Shown here: piece after piece, positions 7,242-13,451 of the stretch | Numbering within the stretch: the stretch's first letter is position 1 | Layout of the letters: each line of letters begins with the position of its first letter | Assembly (NCBI GenBank): GCA_049302575.1 | Contig: JBAQMG010000066.1 | Coordinates: 1-13,451 of the forward strand | Direction of reading: 5' to 3' | DNA from: JBAQMG01 sp049302575 | Lineage (GTDB): Bacteria > Bacillota > Desulfitobacteriia > Desulfitobacteriales > Desulfitobacteriaceae | DNA: 13,451 nucleotides | Program-made: the position numbers and the translations under genes | The notes under the pieces: model-generated | What the model was told of the DNA's origin: nothing | The model's input: the letters and a program-made list of their open reading frames with translations, nothing else | Database searches by the model: none

Positions 7242-8945
7242 GTGCGGTTGAAACAGGTTAAGCGGATTGTCCTTGGGGTTATGTTTCTAGCCTCATGGTT
7301 GATTTTAAGTGGTCAGGCTCAGGCGGCTCCTCTCAACTGTCAAACAACAAGATTATATGGAGCTACGCGAATCGACACAGCGATCCGCGTAGCTCAAGTT
7401 GGCTGGCAACAAGCGGACATTGTCCTCTTAGCTAGGGCGGATGATTTTCCTGACTCCCTTGTAGCTGTGCCGCTTTCACATAGCCTAGAAGCCCCCATCC
7501 TGCTTACTTACCCGGATAAGCTGGAGTCTTCTGTTTTAACCGAGATTAAACGCTTAGGAGCTAAGCACGTGATCCTTTTGGGCGGAGCAGGAGTCTTAGG
7601 AAAGACCATCATTACCCCCTTAGAACAGGCTGGGTTTACCTGGGAACGTATCGGAGGCGTTGACCGCTATGATACAGCAGTGCAAATCGCCCAACGCTTG
7701 GGCTCCAACGGCCAGGTCGTCTTAGTCAATGGAGAAAACTTTCCCGATGCCTTAGCTATTGCTCCCTATGCAGGGGTTACCCAAACCCCGATCCTTTTGA
7801 CGAATGCCCGTGGACTTCAGGCGGCCACTAAGAACGAAATCCTCGTCCTCCAACCGGGCACAACCATGGCTGGTGGGGAAGGAGGCGGACAAACGATCGT
7901 GGTTGGCGGGGAAGGGGTAGTGCCCTCCGCTACCCTCCTAGGGATTCCAGATCTTAACCGAATCGCTGGAAAAGATCGCTATGAGACCGCTGCCAAAGTC
8001 TACTGGTTTGCTCAAGATGTCCTCACAGGAACGGAGGGTGTTGCAAAATTCAACTTGGGAACCAGCAGGAGCGTGGTACAAACAACTTACTCGTCTGAGT
8101 TATTAAATAATGACCTATTAAATAAAGCCTATTTAGTGACGGGGGAGAATTTCCCGGATGCTTTAGTTGCTGGAGCCTTGGCTGCTCGGCAGGCTACCTC
8201 TTTATTTATGTCTTCTACTAATATACTTCCGGCGATGACGTATTCTGCGCTGGGGAATGCTGTAGGTGTGGGAAACGGCCTAGAGGTAACTATCGTCGGT
8301 GGAGCAGCAGTAATTTCCAATAAGGTAGAAGGGACAGTGAAGGGAACGATCCAGCCGCCCTACCTACTGGGAGGAGTTACGATAGCCGTTGATCCTGGGC
8401 ATGGTGGTAAGGATACCGGAGCGATCGGAGTCTCAGGGATCTACGAAAAGAATAACACCCTGCCCGTAGCCTTGGCTCTAGCTGATTTGCTCAGGGCGGC
8501 TGGTGCCCAGGTGATCCTCACCCGCTCTACGGATACACCTCCCACAGGAAGCCAATATGCGGAACTTCCTGACCTTGAGGCTCGAGTCGCTCTGGCTAAT
8601 ACCGGAAGAGCGGAGCTCTATGTGAGCATCCATAATGATTCATTTAGTAATCCCGAGGTCGGTGGAACATCAACCTTTTACAGTTCGGATAATCCACAGG
8701 CGGACAAAAGCAAGCAACTGGCCCAGAATATTCAGAAGGAAGTGCTAAAACAGCTGGGCTTGTCTGACCGTGGGGTGAAAGATACCAATTTCTACGTCAA
8801 TAAACATCCTAACATGCCAGCAGCCCTAGTGGAGTTAGGTTTTATCTCCAATCCAAGTGAGGGAAAGTTACTTTCTTCGTTGGACGGTCAAAAGAAGGCT
8901 GCTTTGGGCATTTATCGGGGTATCTTGGTCTATAAAGGCTACTGA
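7242..8945 (+). CDS. Secreted N-acetylmuramoyl-L-alanine amidase: CWB2 x3 + Amidase_3
   Basis: The 567-residue protein starts with a signal peptide (KR, hydrophobic 9-24, AQA near 28). Three CWB2 modules follow, beginning at RLYGATRID (37), RIGGVDRYD (136) and RIAGKDRYE (240). The C-terminal zinc amidase domain (about 376-567) should cut the bond between N-acetylmuramic acid and L-Ala in peptidoglycan. It has VDPGHGGKDTGA with zinc ligand H387, E402 in YEKNN, H464 in SIHND, and the catalytic glutamate E531 in VELGFISN. All expected residues are present, so it looks active. Modules 1 and 2 keep PILLT cores (84-89, 182-187), but module 3 has TSLFMS and a roughly 28-residue insertion (about 264-292), so it is degenerate. 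Module 2 has a glycine-rich stretch (211-224). Together with the divergent GH18 enzyme it forms a wall-remodelling pair next to the S-layer-like gene. Confidence 0.93.
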   Translation: MRLKQVKRIVLGVMFLASWLILSGQAQAAPLNCQTTRLYGATRIDTAIRVAQVGWQQADIVLLARADDFPDSLVAVPLSHSLEAPILLTYPDKLESSVLTEIKRLGAKHVILLGGAGVLGKTIITPLEQAGFTWERIGGVDRYDTAVQIAQRLGSNGQVVLVNGENFPDALAIAPYAGVTQTPILLTNARGLQAATKNEILVLQPGTTMAGGEGGGQTIVVGGEGVVPSATLLGIPDLNRIAGKDRYETAAKVYWFAQDVLTGTEGVAKFNLGTSRSVVQTTYSSELLNNDLLNKAYLVTGENFPDALVAGALAARQATSLFMSSTNILPAMTYSALGNAVGVGNGLEVTIVGGAAVISNKVEGTVKGTIQPPYLLGGVTIAVDPGHGGKDTGAIGVSGIYEKNNTLPVALALADLLRAAGAQVILTRSTDTPPTGSQYAELPDLEARVALANTGRAELYVSIHNDSFSNPEVGGTSTFYSSDNPQADKSKQLAQNIQKEVLKQLGLSDRGVKDTNFYVNKHPNMPAALVELGFISNPSEGKLLSSLDGQKKAALGIYRGILVYKGY

Positions 8946-9286
8946 TGATTACAAAATTTACCAAAAGGATTTCTGGTGGGAACATCGAATTCATCTGTAT
9001 GTGTGAAAAACAATAAATGACTGAGTTTTCGACAGAGTTTTTCATTTTAGTACTGGAAAAAATGTACTACTTAAGATAAACTTAAATCATTCTTAAAACA
9101 AGAAAAACACTTAGCCTTGTGTACTTTTTCATTTTTTACTCGCCGAAAAGGCAAAGGTTAAGATTTCTACACCTAGTTTTTAAGGTTTCTTAAGAAAAAC
9201 TTTTAATATTCAGCAGGAATATTCGTTTCCACAAAGAATATCTCTAAAGAATGTAGAACCTCTTATAGGTTTTTCATTATAGCTAG
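8946..9286. other. Gene-free AT-rich region with several palindromes
   Basis: No credible ORF is present on either strand. It holds a weak terminator (9004-9048) and four small inverted repeats: TAGTAC/GTACTA (9048-9053 with 9064-9069), the 12-bp palindrome TTTCTTAAGAAA (9186-9197), AATATTC/GAATATT around AGCAG (9205-9223), and several CTTAAG-like words. The S-layer promoter must lie here, before the leader RNA that begins near 9287. CATTATAGC (9275-9283) is a possible -10 region, but no good -35 box matches it, so I do not call a promoter. AT-rich upstream DNA is common ahead of highly expressed S-layer genes. Confidence 0.5.
9004..9048 (+). terminator. Possible weak terminator of the amidase gene
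   Basis: TGAAAAAC (9004-9011) pairs with GTTTTTCA (9037-9044) and is followed by TTTT. CTG/CAG inside may extend the stem. It lies about 60 bases after the amidase stop. The stem is AU-rich and the loop large, so efficiency is doubtful. Confidence 0.35.
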
Positions 9287-9367
9287 TCTAAAGGGTAAGC
9301 CACCCATGAGGCTTTCGGGTCTCCTAGGGGGGACGCTCCCGAATATAATCGGGTGGGTGCCTTTAGA
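9287..9367 (+). ncRNA. Structured 5' leader RNA of the S-layer-like gene (class unknown)
   Basis: An 8-bp perfect closing helix, TCTAAAGG (9287-9294) with CCTTTAGA (9360-9367), encloses a second helix, CACCC (9301-9305) with GGGTG (9351-9355 or 9355-9359). Inside is a long hairpin: TTCGG (9314-9318) with CCGAA (9339-9343), and GTCTCC (9319-9324) with GGGGAC (9329-9334) around TAGG. The nested pairing and GC-rich core inside AT-rich surroundings indicate a folded RNA in the leader, 144 bases before the ATG at 9511. It could be a riboswitch aptamer, a protein-binding leader or an mRNA-stabilising element. It does not show the conserved cores of the c-di-GMP-I, c-di-AMP, cobalamin, TPP, SAM or fluoride riboswitches as I know them. 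A second TCTAAAG at 9379-9385 could compete for the closing helix. Confidence 0.55.
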
Positions 9368-9439
9368 TATTGCGCAATGTCTAAAGATTTTACGGAACTT
9401 AAGGGGGTGAGGGTCAAAACCCAGTTGCATCATTGGTGA

Positions 9440-9468
9440 GAGGAGGGCAAAACATGCAGCCCCACCTC
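9440..9468 (+). promoter_or_regulatory. Hairpin over an upstream ribosome site and ATG
   Basis: AGGAGGG (9442-9448) lies five bases before an in-frame ATG at 9454. GAGG and GGGC (9440-9443, 9445-9448) pair with GCCC and CCTC (9459-9462, 9465-9468), leaving the ATG in the loop. A start here would add 19 charged residues before the signal peptide. The downstream site GAGAGG with ATG 9511 is free of this hairpin and gives an ordinary signal peptide. The hairpin may silence the first start, control translation, or be a standby site. Confidence 0.5.
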
Positions 9469-9510
9469 GGAGACAGAATTAACACAAACAGAAAGAGAGG
9501 AAACTATTAC

Positions 9511-12500
9511 ATGAGAAAGTTCAAAAAATCAATAGCTAGTTTGTCAATCATCGCAATGGTGCTCATGATGATTCCAGTTCAGGTATTTGCAGTCGACACA
9601 CCAGCTCCTACCCGCCTCGCTGATGTGGACAGAGTTGGAACCGCAATTGCCATTGCCAACAACGGCTGGGCTGCTGGTGCATCTACTGTAATCGTAGCCC
9701 CTGCAGATGATGCCAACCTCGTGGACGCCTTAGCAGTTGCCCCTTTAGCAGGTCAACTCGGCGCTCCTATCCTTATGACCTACAAAGATAGTTTGGATGC
9801 TAGAGTTCAAGCTGAAATCTCTACCTTAAAAGCTACCACTGTTTATGCAGTAGGTGCTCTTAGCCCAGCAGTTGTTAACTCGCTGAATGCAATCAGCGGT
9901 GCAACTGTTACCCAAATCCAAGGTGCCGATCGTTTTGCTACTGCTGCTCAAGTCGCAGCTAAGCTGATAGCACCTGCCGGTACTTTCGTAGTTGCTTACA
10001 ATGGCTTGGCTGATGCCATGTCTGTAGCTTCCTACGCAGCTGCCAATAAATATGCGATCATGATCGCTGATACTAACGGAAACCTTCCTGCTTCCGAGAC
10101 AGCAGTTGGAACCAAGACCTACACTGTAGGTGGTCAAGTAGCTGCTATCGCTGGCGCAACCTCCTTAAAGGGCGCTGACCGTTATGCAACTAATGATGCA
10201 GTTCTCAAAGCTTTGACCTACACCTACGACAACGTATATGTAGCTAACGGTGAAACTTTGGTTGATGCATTAGCCGGATCCGTTCTGGCTGCAAAAACCA
10301 ACTCCCCAATCGTTCTTGCTAATACCGCTGGTGCAACTGCTGCAGCTGGTGTGAACAAAAACATGACTTCCAGCAGCAAAGTTATTGCCTTTGGTGGTAC
10401 TGCTGTTGTTCCTAACAGTGTTGTAGCCGGCCTTGGTTATAATGTTGTTGTTGTTCCTCCTTCGAACGGCGTTGTGACTGTAACCAGTACAGCTGTTCCT
10501 AGTCGTTATGTGGCAATTGGTGAGAAACTCGTCAAAATCGGCACCTTGAATGTTACTGCGGCAACTGCTGCTGGATTAACGGGTATGAAGGTTTCCCGTT
10601 CCGGCTTAAGCAAAGATGCTGATATTTCCTCAATTGTTATCTACGATGGTAACCAACGCCTAAATGTACCCGCAGTATTAGGTAATAGCGTAGCAGATTT
10701 TGATTTCACTAACCCAGTAGAAATGACAGCAGGACAATCCAAGGCTCTTGATGTCTATATGAATATTTCTTCTGCTAGTAGTCTAAAAGCTGGATCACAA
10801 ATCATAATCACAGTTAACGAGTTAAGAGGATCAAATGTTACTGGCTTTACGCCACTGGTATCCAACGTCTTTACCACGACTAGTGTTAAAGTAGGAACAC
10901 TTACAGTAACCAGTGCTGGTGGTGCTCCTGTTGGAGATCTTGACCCTAACGGCACAGTGGCTACCTTGACACAGTTTAAATTCGAGGCAACTGACGAAGA
11001 TGTTCTGCTCAATCGTATAGTTCTTACCCAGAACGGTAGTGCAGGAGCATCAGATATCAAAGACTTTACCCTGTGGAACAGCAATGGTACTCAAATTGCT
11101 GGACCTGTAACATTGGGTTCTGACCGTACAATAATCTTCACATTCCCTAGCGGTTTGCTTGTAACAAACGGCGGTTCAAATACCCTCGATGTCAAAGCTA
11201 CTATAGTTGGCGGTTCCGGACGGAGCGTGCAACTTGCAGTAGCCAATGATGTAGATGTTTTGGGTGTTGGCCAAACTTATGGAACAAGTATTGTTGCAGA
11301 TAATACTAGCGCTCTTCCAGAAATGAGCTCAAGACAAATTGCTCCTGGAAGTCTGATTATCTCTAAAGATGCTTCCAGCCCAGCTACAGCTACGCTTGCT
11401 GAGGATACCAAGGATCAAACCTTCGGTGTAGTTAAAGTCCAGGCTGTAGGCGAAGCAATCCAACTGAGAACAGTTAATCTTTCAGTTTATACCAAGAATA
11501 GTTTGGGCGCCGAAACAGCAGCATATAATAACTTGCAAAATGTTAAACTGCTTGTAGACGGTCAGACTATTGGTTCCAGTACAGGCACAGATAGTGGTTT
11601 CTATAATAGTAAGACGTTGAACATTCAACTGTCTAAACCTATTACAGTTCAAACCGCTACCCCTGTGCTAATCACAGTAACGTCGGACATTTTAAATACC
11701 AAAACCCCAAAATTTTCTAAGGATGACTCTATTAGCCTTGTGTTCGAGGGTGTGACAGAGTATGCTCGGATGACTAGTGGTACTATCGTAACTGGTGATC
11801 TAGCTTCTGTTCAATTGAACCAAATGACCATCGGTAACCAAGGGTTGACAGTCCATGAAGTGGCGACGAAGGATATTGATGCTTATATTGGGCAATCCGC
11901 TGTCGTGCTGGACAGTTTTGATGTGAAACACAATATGAGTGGAGCAATTCAACTAAGTAGTATAACATTCTCAAACAACGCTGCTAGCAACGGCAAGTAT
12001 TGGAGTGACTTTAAGAACCTTAAGCTCACTGATACGGCAGGACATGTGCTTACTAATGTCGTAGCTAATCCGAACACTAGTAGTGCAACGTTACAACTTA
12101 CCCTTACAACACCTGCCAAAGTTGATCCAAACGTTACTGTAAGAGTTCAACTTGTTGGCGATATTGCTTCAGCCGATAACACTAATCCTAAGTTTCAATT
12201 CGCTGGTGGGGCTGCAACTAGTGTTACTAGCGGTAACGATGTTGGACCAGACGATCTCACAAATAGTGGTGGCGCCAATGTTTTCGCTGTTCATGGTGTA
12301 GGTAATGCGGATATTGCTGCAATTTACTCTGCATCACAAAACATTAAAGACAACTATAACGTTCAAAAGTCCGCCAAGGATGTTAAGGTTGCCGGATTTA
12401 CCCTGAAAAATGATCTTGGTACTGAAGATGCAATAATTTCAAGCATTACTGTGGATAAAAAAGGCCCTAGTTTAAGTGGAATAAGGGGGTTGCTTGATTC

Positions 12501-13311
12501 CACGAGACTTGCAAATATCCGCATTGTGGACGCTGCAGGTAGTGTGTTAGGAACAGCTACTGGCTTCGCGGCTGGTTCTGATTCTGTCAAGATTACACTT
12601 AGCAAACCAATTACCCTTGAAAAAGGCTCCACTCATAATCGGGAGATTTCAGTATTGGCAGACTTTACAGCTGCCGCTAGCAAATATCAGTATGGCGTTG
12701 AATTCTATTTGACAGCGATGGAGGCACATACAGCCTTCACTGGCGCGACTGCAGACCAAAAGAGCATGATGGTAGATTCCAAGGCTTACTTTGTAGTAGT
12801 ACCGTCTACTGTCACTGTGACTTCTGTTGATGTTCCTGACCCGAAAACTAGTGGTTCAAATCTTGCTGCTGGAAAACAGATTGCCAAATTTAGCTTTACT
12901 AATAATGGCACATCAGCGGTTGTTCTTCAGCAAGTTTACCTGGCTGATACCATTAGTAGTAGTACGAGTGTATTAACTGGTCAGAAGGTGACCCTGATCG
13001 ATGCTTCTAATGGAGATGTATTAGGCACTTCGGTTGCATTTGTTGGTTCTAATGCAGCGGTTACGTTGTCGAAACCCGGTGGAGGAGACTTCCTAATCGA
13101 CGCTGGAGCTACCAAAACGATTATTGTTCGCAACGATGGTTTGTTGACAGGTGTTCTTGGAGCTTCTGTTGCGCTGAAGGTTGTAGACGGAGATTATACT
13201 AGTGCTACTCTTGCTAATAGCACCTACTATAAATCTGCTGATGGAACAACTGGCCAAGCGATAGTCGACAGTTCACCAGTACAAAATCAGGTATCTTTTG
13301 TCGCACCGTAA
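9511..13311 (+). CDS. S-layer-like surface protein: CWB2 x3 + about six beta-rich repeats
   Basis: From ATG 9511 (GAGAGG ten bases upstream) the protein has 1266 residues. The signal peptide is clear: RKFKK, hydrophobic 11-26, cleavage after VFA (27). Three CWB2 modules start at RLADVDRVG (35), IQGADRFA (136) and LKGADRYA (219) and should bind the anionic wall polymer. Residues about 320-1266 form roughly six homologous units of about 150 residues, predicted all-beta. Each carries a hydrophobic strand, an 'L.N..L.D..G..LG'-like segment and an 'I.V..G....I.V..D' segment; examples are DFTLWNSNGTQIAG, NVKLLVDGQTIGS, NLKLTDTAGHVLTN, NIRIVDAAGSVLG and KVTLIDASNGDVLG. There is no cysteine, and Ala, Thr, Val, Ser and Asn dominate, as in S-layer proteins. 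No enzyme motif or sortase signal is seen. The size, strong leader and two flanking CWB2 hydrolases fit a main S-layer or adhesive wall protein. The CWB2 cores are degenerate (APILMT, YAIMIA, SPIVLA). Confidence 0.9.
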   Translation: MRKFKKSIASLSIIAMVLMMIPVQVFAVDTPAPTRLADVDRVGTAIAIANNGWAAGASTVIVAPADDANLVDALAVAPLAGQLGAPILMTYKDSLDARVQAEISTLKATTVYAVGALSPAVVNSLNAISGATVTQIQGADRFATAAQVAAKLIAPAGTFVVAYNGLADAMSVASYAAANKYAIMIADTNGNLPASETAVGTKTYTVGGQVAAIAGATSLKGADRYATNDAVLKALTYTYDNVYVANGETLVDALAGSVLAAKTNSPIVLANTAGATAAAGVNKNMTSSSKVIAFGGTAVVPNSVVAGLGYNVVVVPPSNGVVTVTSTAVPSRYVAIGEKLVKIGTLNVTAATAAGLTGMKVSRSGLSKDADISSIVIYDGNQRLNVPAVLGNSVADFDFTNPVEMTAGQSKALDVYMNISSASSLKAGSQIIITVNELRGSNVTGFTPLVSNVFTTTSVKVGTLTVTSAGGAPVGDLDPNGTVATLTQFKFEATDEDVLLNRIVLTQNGSAGASDIKDFTLWNSNGTQIAGPVTLGSDRTIIFTFPSGLLVTNGGSNTLDVKATIVGGSGRSVQLAVANDVDVLGVGQTYGTSIVADNTSALPEMSSRQIAPGSLIISKDASSPATATLAEDTKDQTFGVVKVQAVGEAIQLRTVNLSVYTKNSLGAETAAYNNLQNVKLLVDGQTIGSSTGTDSGFYNSKTLNIQLSKPITVQTATPVLITVTSDILNTKTPKFSKDDSISLVFEGVTEYARMTSGTIVTGDLASVQLNQMTIGNQGLTVHEVATKDIDAYIGQSAVVLDSFDVKHNMSGAIQLSSITFSNNAASNGKYWSDFKNLKLTDTAGHVLTNVVANPNTSSATLQLTLTTPAKVDPNVTVRVQLVGDIASADNTNPKFQFAGGAATSVTSGNDVGPDDLTNSGGANVFAVHGVGNADIAAIYSASQNIKDNYNVQKSAKDVKVAGFTLKNDLGTEDAIISSITVDKKGPSLSGIRGLLDSTRLANIRIVDAAGSVLGTATGFAAGSDSVKITLSKPITLEKGSTHNREISVLADFTAAASKYQYGVEFYLTAMEAHTAFTGATADQKSMMVDSKAYFVVVPSTVTVTSVDVPDPKTSGSNLAAGKQIAKFSFTNNGTSAVVLQQVYLADTISSSTSVLTGQKVTLIDASNGDVLGTSVAFVGSNAAVTLSKPGGGDFLIDAGATKTIIVRNDGLLTGVLGASVALKVVDGDYTSATLANSTYYKSADGTTGQAIVDSSPVQNQVSFVAP

Positions 13312-13344
13312 GTCTAGCCTAGATTCTAGAGTGTAGCGGTATTT

Positions 13345-13385
13345 GAATACGTCCCCCATCTAAGATGGGGGACGTATTCTTATAT
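13345..13385 (+). terminator. Perfect 17-bp-arm hairpin after the S-layer-like gene
   Basis: Bases 13345-13361 and 13363-13379 are perfectly complementary around one central A (arms run GAATACGTCCCCC... to ...GGGGGACGTATTC). The stem is very stable, but only TTATAT follows instead of a U-tract. It is probably the terminator of the S-layer-like gene, 33 bases after its stop, whose tail was interrupted by the group II intron starting at 13386. A REP-like palindrome is an alternative. Confidence 0.8.
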
Positions 13386-13451
13386 GTGCGCCACGCATGA
13401 CGATTAACTCGGTGGTGAAAGTCCACTATGGGGGCTTGTAGTTGCCAACCA
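13386..13451 (+). mobile_element. 5' end of a group IIC intron (truncated by the window)
   Basis: The sequence opens with GTGCGCC, the 5' consensus of bacterial group II introns, then CATG and a GGTGGTGAAAGTCCAC hairpin (GTGG 13412-13415 with CCAC 13423-13426) and GTAGTTGCCAACC. The order and spacing match the start of domain I in group IIC introns such as that of Oceanobacillus iheyensis (GTGTGCC...CATG...GGGTGAGAGTCCC). Its position six bases after a terminator hairpin on the same strand is the hallmark insertion site of class C introns. The rest, including the reverse-transcriptase/maturase gene, would lie beyond 13451. Confidence 0.82.

Noticed and set aside
9287..9367. c-di-GMP-I (GEMM) or c-di-AMP riboswitch
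   Set aside because: A GGGGGACGC word recalls GEMM, but the GAAA tetraloop, CAAAGC core and paired architecture are missing; the c-di-AMP consensus (GCCGAATCC, CCCGACAGCTAAC) is also absent.
9433..9453. TTG 9433 as the start of the S-layer-like gene
   Set aside because: No ribosome site precedes it, and it lies inside the leader RNA hairpins; ATG 9511 gives a standard signal peptide.

Overview
The window looks like chromosomal DNA of a low- to mid-GC Gram-positive anaerobe of the Clostridia. A Desulfosporosinus/Desulfitobacterium-type member of the Peptococcaceae is my guess from protein flavour only. The grounds are strong AGGAGG-type ribosome binding sites, GTG/TTG starts, and three consecutive secreted proteins carrying triple cell-wall-binding-2 (CWB2, PF04122) modules, the anchor used by clostridial S-layer proteins. 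All identifications come from motif reading; no database search was possible.

Region 1 (1-4082, + strand) is the end of a tightly packed surface-glycan operon. It holds the last 15 codons of an unidentified gene, then a double-length protein made of two fused GT4 glycosyltransferases, a DegT/DnrJ-type PLP sugar aminotransferase, and a monotopic undecaprenyl-phosphate sugar-1-phosphate transferase. Together they could make an amino-sugar nucleotide, load a sugar on the lipid carrier and extend it.

Region 2 (4083-4905) is a small accessory patch. It has a (TTCGAGG)x3 tandem repeat touching the stop codon of the transferase gene, an intact Uma2-family putative nuclease, a 12-codon relic of a second Uma2 gene, a bidirectional terminator, and another short repeat.

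Region 3 (4906-13344) is a cell-wall/S-layer locus. A minus-strand CWB2x3 + GH18 glycosidase is divergent from a CWB2x3 + Amidase_3 N-acetylmuramoyl-L-alanine amidase, which has a consensus sigma-A promoter. About 565 bp of AT-rich DNA and a structured leader RNA follow. Then comes a 1266-residue, cysteine-free, S-layer-like protein with CWB2x3 and about six homologous beta-rich units of roughly 150 residues. The glycan operon may supply the secondary cell-wall polymer that CWB2 modules bind, or an S-layer glycan; this is inference from proximity.

Region 4 (13345-13451): a perfect 17-bp-arm hairpin follows the S-layer gene, and six bases after it begins a sequence with the 5' end of a group IIC intron (GTGCG...). 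That is the classic insertion position of this intron class. The intron runs off the window.

Most worth a second look are the unassigned leader RNA with its occluded alternative start, the group IIC intron behind the S-layer terminator, the fused glycosyltransferase, and the Uma2 relic.
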